From Lachnospiraceae bacterium UBA935 (GTDB lineage Bacteria; Bacillota; Clostridia; Lachnospirales; Lachnospiraceae), in NCBI GenBank assembly GCA_002293525.1, contig DBDJ01000021.1:1-64000 (forward strand): a stretch of DNA of 64,000 nt, read 5' to 3'. Shown here in pieces: positions 18,000 to 26,262 of the stretch. A program made the translations under genes and the position numbers. Under the pieces are notes generated by a model that saw nothing but the letters and a program-made list of their open reading frames with translations, did no database searches and had not been told where the DNA came from. Each line of letters begins with the position of its first letter. Within the stretch, counting starts at the first letter, position 1.

Positions 18000-18020
18000 A
18001 ATACCATTCTATGCTATAAT
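18000..18020 (+). promoter_or_regulatory. Extended -10 promoter for the element 3 membrane protein
   Basis: TGCTATAAT (TATAAT at 18015-18020 with TG three bases before it), about 50 bp upstream of the gene's start. No good -35 hexamer is seen. Confidence 0.5.
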
Positions 18021-18070
18021 GATATGAAAAACCGCTTTACACTATAGACAATGTCCAGGAGGAAGTGCTT

Positions 18071-18946
18071 TTGAATACTACATCAGCTATTGACCGATAT
18101 ATGTCCAAAGTATACAGATGGGTTATCTTGATTATAACCGGTGCCTGTGCCTGTGCCGGTATTACTTTCTCACTATTGAAGTTACTGGGATTTTATCAGG
18201 ATGTCAATTGGGGGTTGCTGTTTATCTTTGTTTGCACCTGTCTAGTCTATGTTGGAATCGGCAATGGACTGATCAGCCGATGCATGAAAGACGGTAAACT
18301 GGATCCGAAGATGCTTACCTACGGGAAAATTTTTCTGGCCGTCATCCTGCTGATCCAGTATAATTTCATCTTATACCTTGTACCCTCCAAAGATTTCTGG
18401 GCCTTTGCCTTTTTCTTTGTGATTCTCAGCAGTTTTTTCCTTGATTACAAACTGGTTTTGATTAGTATCGCTGAAATCGGTATTTCCCTGCTGTTTTCCT
18501 GGGCGGTAAACGGGGCTGTCCGTTTGCCGGTTAAGGATGAACTTTTTGTCCCGGAGATGGTACTGCGCCTGATCTGTGTTGCTTTATCCTTTATGGCTAT
18601 TTTCTTTATTACTTTTTTTATCGATAGATTCCTGACTGATTCCAAACAGGAAAAAGCAACAATGCATCTTCCTGATATGGAAAAGACCGTGGGAATCATC
18701 AACGATATCGCCAATTCTCTTGATGCTTTGGCGGCAAATGCCTCCAAACTTGCTTCCGAAACTACGGAAACCTTAAGTCATATTAAATATTCGGCAGATG
18801 CGGACAAAACTTCGGGAGCTGCTGATTTGCATAATGATGAACAGCTAGTGGCTCAAGGCAAGGAACTGGTTGATACGGTAGCCAGTATCCGGAATCTGAC
18901 GTCTCTTTTGAAAGAATCGGTAACCCCGGAAACAGGAACTCCCTGA
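18071..18946 (+). CDS. Six-helix membrane protein resembling a chemoreceptor lacking its signalling domain
   Basis: I choose TTG 18071, eight bases after AGGAGGA; GTG 18065 is too close to that site. Six hydrophobic helices span about residues 15-195 in a 2+2+2 pattern, followed by a roughly 95-residue cytoplasmic helical tail (LDALAANASKLASETTETLS, SIRNLTSLLKES). This resembles the membrane part and first coiled coil of some clostridial methyl-accepting chemotaxis proteins, but the conserved hairpin signalling tip is absent. It may be a truncated receptor, or a membrane sensor for the element's own control. The stop lies 8 bp from the convergent recombinase gene. Confidence 0.6.
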   Translation: MNTTSAIDRYMSKVYRWVILIITGACACAGITFSLLKLLGFYQDVNWGLLFIFVCTCLVYVGIGNGLISRCMKDGKLDPKMLTYGKIFLAVILLIQYNFILYLVPSKDFWAFAFFFVILSSFFLDYKLVLISIAEIGISLLFSWAVNGAVRLPVKDELFVPEMVLRLICVALSFMAIFFITFFIDRFLTDSKQEKATMHLPDMEKTVGIINDIANSLDALAANASKLASETTETLSHIKYSADADKTSGAADLHNDEQLVAQGKELVDTVASIRNLTSLLKESVTPETGTP

Positions 18947-18953
18947 CCCGGCT

Positions 18954-20549
18954 TCACGGTCCGGTAAACCGGTAAATTATCTCAATTTTTCTTGTCCCGG
19001 CTTCACGGTCCGGTTCATAGATCAAGATACGGTCAATCCATTCATGCAGATTCTCGTAGGTCAATTCCTGAATCCGTGTATGCTTCCGAATCAGCCGGAG
19101 GATTTCTTGCCGGTCCGGGATGGCAGCCTGACTGTCGCGCAGCTTCGCTTCCAAGGCCGCCGTCTTAATTACAAGGGTATTTTTTTCTTCTTCAAAGCTG
19201 CCGTTTAAGCCGCAGAACTGCTCCGGCGATATTCTTCCTAAGGCCTGGTCTTCATAAAGCTTACGGAATATCATGTCCAGCTCCCGCAAGCGGCTCTTTG
19301 TCAGGGTCAGCTCCTTTTGATCCCATTCCGACAATTTCTTTGCTTCCTGACCGGCATAGCCAGCGATGTCCCGGACGAATTCCGGTTCCCGTTGTTCAAG
19401 CAATCCCAATACTCGCTGCAGATCGGTAAATATCAGCCCGCTGATGACCGTCCGGCGGATGTAATGAGTGGTGCAGGGTAGGGACCGGCGGGAGCGGTTA
19501 CGGTAATTACCGCAAGTATAGGCATGCTTATGCTCAGGTAGGTTTGTTCCCTGCTGCAGATACATTTTATGGCCGCAGTCCCCACAAAAAAGCAGGCCTG
19601 AAAACATATCAATCGTTTCGGCCTTATTGGGGCGATGCCTTGACTGAAGCCTTTTCTGCGCCAAGGCAAAAGTCTCCGCAGCGATGATGGCCTCGTGGGT
19701 ATGCGGGAAGAAATAACGCTTCTCTTCCGGGATTTTCATGGTCTTGCCGGACTTATAGGATTCCTTGCAGGTTTTTCCGGTAACGGTATGGCCAAGATAC
19801 TCCTGTCTGGACAGAATATCATAGATCGACTTATCCGGCCATGCGTAAGACAGGCAAGCCGAACGGTAAAACCGTTCCTGACCGGTACGCTGATAGCGCA
19901 GCGCCCCGATGGTCAGGATCTTGTGGTCTGACAGCCACTGCTGGATATGGCAGATCCGTTCTCCCTTACTGTACATAGCAAAAATCTGCCTGACCACCGG
20001 TGCTGTTTCCGGGTCGGGGATCAGACGGTTCTTATTATCCGGATCAATCAGATAACCGTAAGGGTATTCTCCGTTAACGCGCTCGCCTTTCTGCGCTTTG
20101 GCCTGCTTGACGGCCCGGATCTTTTTGCTGGTGTCACGGGCATAGAACTCGTTGAACCAGTTCCTGAGAGGGGTAAACTCATTGTCGCTTTGAGCGCTGT
20201 CCACACCGTCATTGATGGCAATGTAGCGCACGTGATAATGCGGGAAGATGATTTCAATCAATTCCCCGGTTTTCAGATAGTTGCGCCCCAGACGCGAAAG
20301 ATCCTTGGTGATGACAGCCGCCACCCGCCCGGCCTCCACTTCTTTCAGCATGGCCTTAAGCCCTTCGCGCTCAAAGCTCACTCCGGACACGCCGTCATCA
20401 ACAAAAAAACGGGTGTTACTAAAATCATGCGTATCAGCATACTGCTGTAAAATCAGCCGTTGGTTCTGAATGCTTCCAGACTCTCCGGCCTGTAGCTCTT
20501 CCTGGCTGAGACGGCAATAAAGAGCAGTGATTTTGGCTTCCTGTATCAT
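18954..20549 (-). CDS. Large serine recombinase Z (element 3)
   Basis: The resolvase domain begins TALYCRLSQEELQ with the catalytic Ser, followed by DDGVSGVSFEREG and TKDLSRLGRNYL. The recombinase domain runs from about residue 160. The zinc ribbon is FCGDCGHKMYL...YTCGNYRN, and a coiled coil and C-terminal beta segment (EIIYRF) complete the protein. I place the start at ATG 20549, where ATGA overlaps the stop of the small upstream gene; ATG 20567 is an alternative. The gene is complete and its N terminus faces the right end of element 3, so it is the likely enzyme for that element's excision. Confidence 0.93.
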   Translation of the reverse strand: MIQEAKITALYCRLSQEELQAGESGSIQNQRLILQQYADTHDFSNTRFFVDDGVSGVSFEREGLKAMLKEVEAGRVAAVITKDLSRLGRNYLKTGELIEIIFPHYHVRYIAINDGVDSAQSDNEFTPLRNWFNEFYARDTSKKIRAVKQAKAQKGERVNGEYPYGYLIDPDNKNRLIPDPETAPVVRQIFAMYSKGERICHIQQWLSDHKILTIGALRYQRTGQERFYRSACLSYAWPDKSIYDILSRQEYLGHTVTGKTCKESYKSGKTMKIPEEKRYFFPHTHEAIIAAETFALAQKRLQSRHRPNKAETIDMFSGLLFCGDCGHKMYLQQGTNLPEHKHAYTCGNYRNRSRRSLPCTTHYIRRTVISGLIFTDLQRVLGLLEQREPEFVRDIAGYAGQEAKKLSEWDQKELTLTKSRLRELDMIFRKLYEDQALGRISPEQFCGLNGSFEEEKNTLVIKTAALEAKLRDSQAAIPDRQEILRLIRKHTRIQELTYENLHEWIDRILIYEPDREAGTRKIEIIYRFTGP

Positions 20550-20728
20550 GGCATTCCTTTCCGGCATGTTCTGAAAAACACCGTGATATTCTCCAGTACG
20601 TCTTTTCTTATCAGCTTATTGACCTTATCTTCCAAGGTATCGGCAGCCCTATCATCGAAAGACGAAACAATAACATGTGTCATTTTTTTGCTCTCGTGCT
20701 CGCTAGATGGGAAAAGCGTTTCGGTCAC
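20546..20728 (-). CDS. Small protein coupled to recombinase Z
   Basis: 60 residues from GTG 20728 (nine bases after AGAGGAA), or 45 from ATG 20683 (MTHVIVSSFDDRAADTLED). It reads as two helices with a short strand and has no family I can name. Its stop overlaps the recombinase start in ATGA, so the two are co-translated. This repeats the small-gene/recombinase pairing of elements 1 and 2. Confidence 0.55.
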   Translation of the reverse strand: MTETLFPSSEHESKKMTHVIVSSFDDRAADTLEDKVNKLIRKDVLENITVFFRTCRKGMP

Positions 20729-20809
20729 TTGTCATTTCCTCTGGGATTGTCCGTTAATTCATTATATGGGGAAGGGGGATTGTCCTATGTCGGCTATATC
20801 ATGTGGTTA

Positions 20810-20822
20810 CGTTATGTTACCT
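20810..20822 (-). repeat. Element 3 right recombinase-site arm
   Basis: On the minus strand AGGTAACATAACG, inverted relative to 17908-17920 and 5 bp from the TT core at 20828-20829. Confidence 0.8.
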
Positions 20823-20829
20823 TACTATT

Positions 20830-22297
20830 CATACGTCCTGCTTTTCAGGACATGATCGGCGATATTGAAGCGGGGAAGGTCAACTGCGTCATCGTCAAAG
20901 ACTTGTCACGGTTCGGGCGGGATTATATTGACACCGGTAAATATCTGGAGCGGTACTTTCCTGATCAGAACGTGAGGTTTATTTCGATCAGCGATAACAT
21001 TGACAGTTTCCGCCGGGGTTACGACCTGTTGCTGCCCCTTAAGAATATATTTAACGAACAGTATTCACGGGATATTTCTCAGAAAGTACATGCGGCAGTG
21101 CAGACAAAGCAGCATGCCGGTGAATTTGTCGGCGCCTTTTCGCCCTACGGGTACCAGAAATGTGCCTCTGATAAAAACCGGCTGATGATTGATGAATACG
21201 CCGCCGGCATCGTGCGCCGGATTTTTGACCTTTATGTCAGCGGGGTGGGGAAAATCCGCATTGCCGACCTGTTAAATGAGCAGAACATCCTCTGCCCGTC
21301 GGAATACAAAAAAGCCAATGGCGAGAATTACCGGAATACCCATAAACCCCGCGCCAGGTATTATTGGACTTACTCCGCTATCGACCATATCCTGAAAAGC
21401 GAGATGTATCTGGGCAATATGGTGCAGGGACGAAGCATCCGGCATATGCGCGGAAAACCCCGGCCTCAGGAGCGACAAGACTGGATCATTGTTGCGGGCA
21501 CTCACGAAGCGATTCTGGACAGAGTCACCTGGGATAAGGCTCAGAGCCTTTTGAGACGCCGTGTGCGCAGTGGCTCTGCCGTCACCATTGCCGGCGGCAC
21601 CGACAGCATTGACAACGGTAACGCCAATATTGACAACGGTAACGGCGGCATTGACTGCAGCCGCCATAATCACAGCATATTGGCGGGCTTTCTTAAATGC
21701 GGGGACTGCGGCCGAGCTTTGAGAAAAAAAAGTGGGGCTGGCGGCTCGGTAAATTACCGTTGCGGCACTTATGTCAGTTCAGGGAAGCGGTACTGTACGC
21801 CTCATTATATCTCCCAAGACCTTCTGGAGAATATTATCCTGGCTGATGTAAATGCCATGTTTAAACAGGCCGGCCCTATTCTTACGATGGCCGGGCGCAA
21901 GGTTACATCATCCCAGCCCGTCCCGCAGAGCAATTGGGACCATACCGCTGCAAGGAACTGCCTGATGTCGGAGATGGATAAAATCAGGCAGTTAAAAAAA
22001 GCCTCTTATGGTCATTTCCAAGAAGGGCTCCTTACCCGGGAAGAATATATTGCTTACCGTCAGGATTATCAGAAAAAGGCCGATTTGCTTTCCAGCCGGC
22101 TGAATGACCTGAACACCCCTGATCATTCACCAGCAGATATCGCCGTAAATCCTTGGATAGAACATCTGCTTAAAGACCACGCCCTTAAAAAATTAGACCG
22201 AGACATCATCCTACAGATATTAGATGAAATAAAAATATTTGACAGCGGAAAGATTGTAATTACTTACCGCTTTTCCGATGAGGCAATCTTCAAATAA
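20830..22297 (+). pseudogene. Recombinase Y, C-terminal fragment (main body)
   Basis: It resumes at RPAFQDMIGDIEAGK and continues through VKDLSRFGRDYIDTG, the recombinase domain, a zinc ribbon (KCGDCGRALRK...YRCGTY) and a coiled coil to EIKIFDSGKIVITYRF. An open frame extends upstream to 20675, but those first codons are element 3 DNA. Joined to 17724-17902 it gives a 548-residue recombinase, a normal length. A short in-frame repeat (ATTGACAACGGTAACG twice) sits just before the zinc ribbon. The stop is about 30 bp from the right end of element 2. No other inactivating change is visible, so the gene should become active on excision of element 3. Confidence 0.87.
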
Positions 22298-22327
22298 TCG
22301 CTTCGTACTTTTCCCTATTTTACATCT

Positions 22328-22332
22328 CCCCA
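22328..22332. repeat. Element 2 right boundary (CCCCA)
   Basis: Direct repeat of 17330-17334. On the gene strand it is TGGGG, within the codons for the Trp-Gly of TFDAAWG. Confidence 0.7.
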
Positions 22333-22605
22333 TGCTGCATCAAATGTCAGTGCCACTTGCTTTTTACTCGTCTCTACGCTATAAACGGGAAGTTCCCTGC
22401 CGTTTACGCTGTTGCTTACGGTCACTGTCCTTCTGGCTACCGCAGTGATACTGCTGATCAAGGCAACTGCCATCAAGGCAGCGACCCCCGCCCTGAATAT
22501 CCATTCTTTTACGGTCTGGTCGTACTCTTCCTTTGTCTGCCCCTTTTTACGTCTGGGGAGGATGGATTTCCATCTACGGATCAGATTATTTATGTATTTA
22601 TGCAT
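22328..22605 (-). pseudogene. Polysaccharide deacetylase, N-terminal piece of the split gene
   Basis: It begins at ATG 22605 with a basic cytoplasmic segment, then one membrane helix (about residues 37-57, WIFRAGVAALMAVALIS), then VYSVETSKKQVALTFDAAWG, which holds the catalytic Asp of NodB motif 1. After Gly93 three codons of element DNA and a stop follow. With the two other pieces it makes a membrane-anchored extracytoplasmic deacetylase of peptidoglycan or another N-acetylated glycan. The TFDxxWG motif is shared with the PdaB group, which acts late in sporulation, but that assignment needs a family search. Confidence 0.85.
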
Positions 22606-22660
22606 AGCAAACCCCGATATAATTATTGCTATAATATATGACGCAGACGTATTCCGTATG

Positions 22661-23401
22661 TTAATAATTTGCTGACATCCCAGCTTGCCATTCGCGCAGC
22701 GTGTCTAGTTTGATAATCTGTATTTCCTTTGCCACTTCGGTTTTTTTACCGTAATCCACACACAAGGCAACGCAGTATCCCGGCTCCAGCCCATTCAGAA
22801 AGAAACCGCAACGCTCCTCAGTTATTCCTTTTACTTCCAGAAGTATGTCGGCTCCGGTAACCCGAAAAGAAAGGGAGTCAAAAGCTATGCCCAGGCCTTT
22901 GCCGATGTATTTTACATAGCTCTCCTTCAGCGTCCATAATTGATAAAATTCGGTTTTACGTTCTTCTGGCGGTTTCTTTTCCCATAACGCATATTCCGGC
23001 GGCGACAACACCCGCTTGGCGATGTCTAAATTATCCTTGTCTCCTCCTTCCACGTCAATCCCGACTCGTGACGTTCCGATTCCGCAGACGACCCATGACC
23101 CCGAATGGGAAAAATTAAAATGGAGGTTTCTTTGGTTGTTAATCAGATAGGGCTTGCCATATTTTTCATAGCCGAAAGCGATATCTGACATCCGCAGTCC
23201 ATATCTGGTCACTAGCAAATATTTGAGGAGCATTTCTGCCAGCATGCTGCGGATCTTATCTTTATCAAAATGGAATCTGGCAATCCTTTCAAGCCGTTCT
23301 TGGGAAATATACTGCTGGAAAGGATGCAGCTGTTCCAGACCGGGTACTTCTTCAATGTTGATGGCGTACTGGTTAATTGGATATTGATTCACAACTGCCA
23401 C
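22661..23401 (-). CDS. 4'-phosphopantetheinyl transferase, Sfp type
   Basis: It transfers phosphopantetheine from CoA to the Ser of carrier proteins. The 246-residue protein has the three family blocks: NFSHSGSWVVCGI, the Mg-binding VGIDVEGG, and FYQLWTLKESYVKYIGKGLG with the catalytic WxxKE. Length and order are normal for the Sfp group. It lies directly upstream of the split deacetylase gene on the same strand. It could activate the carrier protein of the cluster at 39.6-54.0 kb, which has no PPTase of its own; that is inference. Confidence 0.92.
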   Translation of the reverse strand: MAVVNQYPINQYAINIEEVPGLEQLHPFQQYISQERLERIARFHFDKDKIRSMLAEMLLKYLLVTRYGLRMSDIAFGYEKYGKPYLINNQRNLHFNFSHSGSWVVCGIGTSRVGIDVEGGDKDNLDIAKRVLSPPEYALWEKKPPEERKTEFYQLWTLKESYVKYIGKGLGIAFDSLSFRVTGADILLEVKGITEERCGFFLNGLEPGYCVALCVDYGKKTEVAKEIQIIKLDTLREWQAGMSANY

Positions 23402-23506
23402 TCCTTCTAATTCAATCTCAATTTCCGCTTTTACTCCCGCCCCAGCGGAACTGCACGTGCTTCTAATACCGTTATAAAATCGTCAATAAAACGAATATCT
23501 TTTTCC

Positions 23507-23821
23507 TTAATCATCTGGTCTGAAATGCAGTTGGATATGATTTGAATAAAACCAATTTTTGAAGCTATCATCTCCCAGCCACAAATAGAACCCAATTCTC
23601 CTATTTTCAGATGGTATAAAATTATCGACTGATAAATACTCAATCCAATCTTGACCGTCAACAGACATATAGCACAATATTTTGTCCATATTTACTTTTA
23701 CTTTAATATAACAATAATTTTCATTATTTTCAATCAATTTATCTTCCTGATGATCTGCAAATGTTTTTACGACGTTTATTTTATCATCCGCTGAAAAACC
23801 AATTTGACCCGTTTCTCCCAT
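23507..23821 (-). CDS. Hypothetical protein, possible DUF1349-like fragment
   Basis: 104 residues. The segment KILCYMSVDGQDWIEY and the following IGFYLWLGDDSFKNW resemble the end of a concanavalin-like DUF1349 (enolase-regulator-like) domain, but the frame is shorter than that fold. AAGGAGG lies about 14 bases before the ATG, rather far. A different frame on the same strand is open from about 23661 to 23431, so a frameshift near 23510-23540 may have shortened the protein. It may be a remnant. It is upstream of the PPTase gene. Confidence 0.45.
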   Translation of the reverse strand: MGETGQIGFSADDKINVVKTFADHQEDKLIENNENYCYIKVKVNMDKILCYMSVDGQDWIEYLSVDNFIPSENRRIGFYLWLGDDSFKNWFYSNHIQLHFRPDD

Positions 23822-24463
23822 TCCAACCTCACTCCCCTCCTTATCAACTATTCCTATATCCGATCACATAAATGCACGCATAAAATACTAAACAATATTG
23901 AAGACCACCATAATTGCATACCGAGTACACTTAAGTTTAATTCTATTTTCGGTATGGCATTTTAGTAAAGACTTTACTACTCCGATAAAGTGATCATAGA
24001 GTAAAAATGAGCTGTGCACTGACTTAATGTTTTATCGTATTTGCTATTATTAAAATGAATAGTTATATAATTTGTATTAAACATAGTTTATATTATATTC
24101 ATATATATTGTTATACTTCTTGCGAACACAGCAAGAAGTATCCGTGTTAGTGCTTGCCGATCAGATGAATTTGTAATAGTCCTTATTTTGTAGGTTTCGA
24201 CAATAAATCATCATATCACCGGCATTTTATCATCGTCTTGCCGATTGGCTTTATGAAACGGCTTTGCCGGTAGAAATATCTTCTAATTTATGAATCCTGA
24301 TTATACTTTTACTTGTTCAACTTATCCAATCGGGATATGCTGTTCGGTCTGACCGTCCCAGTCCAAGTACTTGAAATGCTTATTAATAAATGCTATGTTT
24401 ATATTGGTTCAAGTGATTTATTACGATGAAATGAGGGCGGCAAAGCCGCAGATGGGGTACGGA
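23822..24463. other. Gene-free A+T-rich region with a strong hairpin
   Basis: 642 bp between the divergent 23821 and 24464 starts. At 24113-24141 ATACTTCTTGC pairs perfectly with GCAAGAAGTAT around a 7-base loop; no T run follows, so an operator or mRNA leader element is as likely as a terminator. The open frame could extend upstream from 24464 to 24371, but those codons look non-coding. No other feature is clear. Confidence 0.5.
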
Positions 24464-26221
24464 ATGAATATTTTCGGGTTTTTAAAACTTATGGGCGGAC
24501 TGGCTTTGTTTCTTTATGGAATGAATGTGATGGGGGATGGGCTGACTCGGGCTTCGGGCAGCAAGCTGCAGCAGCTGCTGGAGAAGCTGACTTCTTCCAA
24601 AACCAAAGGGGTACTGCTTGGTTTTGTCGTAACAGCAATTATTCAGTCTTCTTCCGCTACTACGGTTATGGTGGTCGGTTTCGTCAATTCCGGCATAATG
24701 AAATTGCAGCAGGCCATCGGGGTTATTATGGGGGCTAATATCGGAACCACGGCTACGGCCTGGATATTAAGTCTTACCGGCCTTCAGGGCGATAATTTTC
24801 TGATTCAGTGTCTGAAACCGTCGAACTTTTCTCCGGTGCTGGCCGTGATCGGCGTGATTCTGACTATGTTTGCCAGATCAGCAAAGAAAAAAAATACCGG
24901 CCTGATTATGGTCGGTTTTGCGATTCTGATGTTCGGGATGGAAACGATGACCGGATCGGTTGCTCCGCTGGCGGACGTACCGGCATTCCAGCAGTTGTTG
25001 ATTGCCTTTTCCAATCCGGTGATCGGGGTGCTGGCGGGGGCGGCAGTCACAGCCATTATCCAGAGTTCTTCCGCCTCGGTCGGTATTTTGCAGGCGCTTT
25101 GTCTGACCGGAATGGTGAATTTCAGTACGGCGATACCGATTATTATGGGGCAGAATATCGGTACTTGTATTACGGCGGCCCTCTCTGCGATCGGTGCTAA
25201 TAAAAATGCTAAGCGGGCGGCATTGATCCATTTTTATTTTAATCTGATCGGGACGATTGCTTTTATGGTGCTGTTCTACGGGCTGCATTCGATCATGGAT
25301 TTTGCTTTCCTGGACAATACGGCCAGTGTTACCGATATCGCGGTTTTCCATAGTCTGTTTAATATATTTTCTACTTTGTTACTGCTTCCGATGTCGTTTA
25401 TGCTGGAGAAGCTGGCTTATACTACCATGCCCAGGTCGATGGAAGAAAGTGAAACGCTTTCCTATGTGAAGCTGGACGAGCGTTTTCTTGAGACTCCTCC
25501 TTTAGCGGTATCGGTATGTCGGAATGTCACGGTCGATATGATGGAGACGACGCAAAAAGGGCTGACCATGGCCATTGATTCCATTAAGGATTTCCATAAT
25601 AAAAAGGCGGCGGAGATCATCCGGCTGGAAGACGTTGTCGATCAATACGAGGACAAAGTCGGTACTTATCTGGTGAAGCTCGGTAATTATAAGCTTCTGG
25701 ATGCGGACAGCCGGCTGCATTCGCTTTTGCTTCACAGCATTGCTGATCTGGAGCGGATCTCTGATCATTCGGTTAATTTGATTGAGTCGGCGAAGGAGAT
25801 TGCTGAAAAGAAACTTTCATTTTCTGACCGGGCCCAGAAAGAACTGACGGTTTATTTTGCCGCATTGAAGGAAATCGTCACCAAGACATGTGACGCGTTC
25901 CGGAATCTGGACATTGAGCTTGCTGCCGAGATTGAACCCTTAGAGGAAGTGATTGACCGGCTGACGGCTCAGGTGAAAAAGCGCCATTATAAACGGCTCA
26001 GTAACGGGAAATGCTCGATACAGATGGGTTTTATCCTGCAGGATATCCTGACGAACTGTGAACGGGTAGCCGACCATTGTTCCAATATTGCCATCTGTCT
26101 GCTGCAGATGGAAGATCAAGACCTTTATGCCCATAATTATCAGAATACTATGGACAGAAAGGCCCGGCAGAACTTCAACGGCATGTATCAAGAATATCTG
26201 AGGCGGTTTGATTTGCCTTAA
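24464..26221 (+). CDS. Na/Pi cotransporter family protein with C-terminal PhoU domain
   Basis: Sodium-driven phosphate carrier, or phosphate exporter as in YjbB, of the PNaS family. The start at 24464 gives MNIFGFLKLMGGLALFLYGM, the usual family beginning. The two inverted QSSS repeats are present (VVTAIIQSSSATTVMV and VTAIIQSSSASVGIL), with GANIGTTATAW and GQNIGTCITAA between eight or nine membrane helices (to about residue 330). The C-terminal third is a PhoU-like helical bundle with DLERISDHSVN and CERVADHCSN metal-site motifs. It may balance phosphate for the polyphosphate-type operon at 6-9 kb, but nothing links them directly. Confidence 0.93.
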   Translation: MNIFGFLKLMGGLALFLYGMNVMGDGLTRASGSKLQQLLEKLTSSKTKGVLLGFVVTAIIQSSSATTVMVVGFVNSGIMKLQQAIGVIMGANIGTTATAWILSLTGLQGDNFLIQCLKPSNFSPVLAVIGVILTMFARSAKKKNTGLIMVGFAILMFGMETMTGSVAPLADVPAFQQLLIAFSNPVIGVLAGAAVTAIIQSSSASVGILQALCLTGMVNFSTAIPIIMGQNIGTCITAALSAIGANKNAKRAALIHFYFNLIGTIAFMVLFYGLHSIMDFAFLDNTASVTDIAVFHSLFNIFSTLLLLPMSFMLEKLAYTTMPRSMEESETLSYVKLDERFLETPPLAVSVCRNVTVDMMETTQKGLTMAIDSIKDFHNKKAAEIIRLEDVVDQYEDKVGTYLVKLGNYKLLDADSRLHSLLLHSIADLERISDHSVNLIESAKEIAEKKLSFSDRAQKELTVYFAALKEIVTKTCDAFRNLDIELAAEIEPLEEVIDRLTAQVKKRHYKRLSNGKCSIQMGFILQDILTNCERVADHCSNIAICLLQMEDQDLYAHNYQNTMDRKARQNFNGMYQEYLRRFDLP

Positions 26222-26262
26222 AGGCGGAATAAATACTGATGCATCTGTGTTTCCTTAGGTTT

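Larger units (their letters stand above)
17901..20829. mobile_element. Element 3: serine-recombinase element nested in recombinase Y
   Basis: About 2,927 bp between TT at 17901-17902 and TT at 20828-20829. AGGTAAGATAACG (17908-17920) and its inverted partner AGGTAACATAACG (20822-20810) lie exactly 5 bp from the two TT cores. Joining at TT gives the codons for N-F-I-R-P-A-F, which is in frame and matches the serine recombinase consensus around this position. Cargo: a six-helix membrane protein, recombinase Z and a small coupled gene. Confidence 0.87.
17330..22332. mobile_element. Element 2: small serine-recombinase element in the deacetylase gene, itself interrupted
   Basis: It lies between CCCCA at 17330-17334 and CCCCA at 22328-22332 (TGGGG on the gene strand). 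Its removal joins TFDAAWG to NEDTQ, the expected family sequence. Without the nested element 3 it is only about 2,071 bp: a small gene and one recombinase, nothing else. The inner ends share an imperfect inverted motif (GATGTAAAATAGGGA against GATGCTAAATACGGA, 12 of 15 positions), although its distance from the core differs by about 2 bp, so the exact core within the G run is uncertain. Confidence 0.83.

Noticed and set aside
20675..20829. First 50 or so codons of the open frame that leads into recombinase Y
   Set aside because: They are the right end of element 3 read through by chance; family similarity begins only at RPAFQDM, immediately after the TT core.
11285..22332. Single 11-kb insertion in the deacetylase gene
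   Set aside because: A single insertion would leave about 26 residues missing. The missing codons were found at 17250-17334 between two separate sets of ends, so there are two insertions.
11285..22332. Prophage
   Set aside because: No capsid, terminase, portal, tail or replication genes are seen; only recombinases, small genes and secreted or membrane cargo.
23431..23661. Second frame overlapping the 23507-23821 gene
   Set aside because: Could be the frameshifted C terminus of the same protein, but I see no family support; mentioned there and not listed as a gene.
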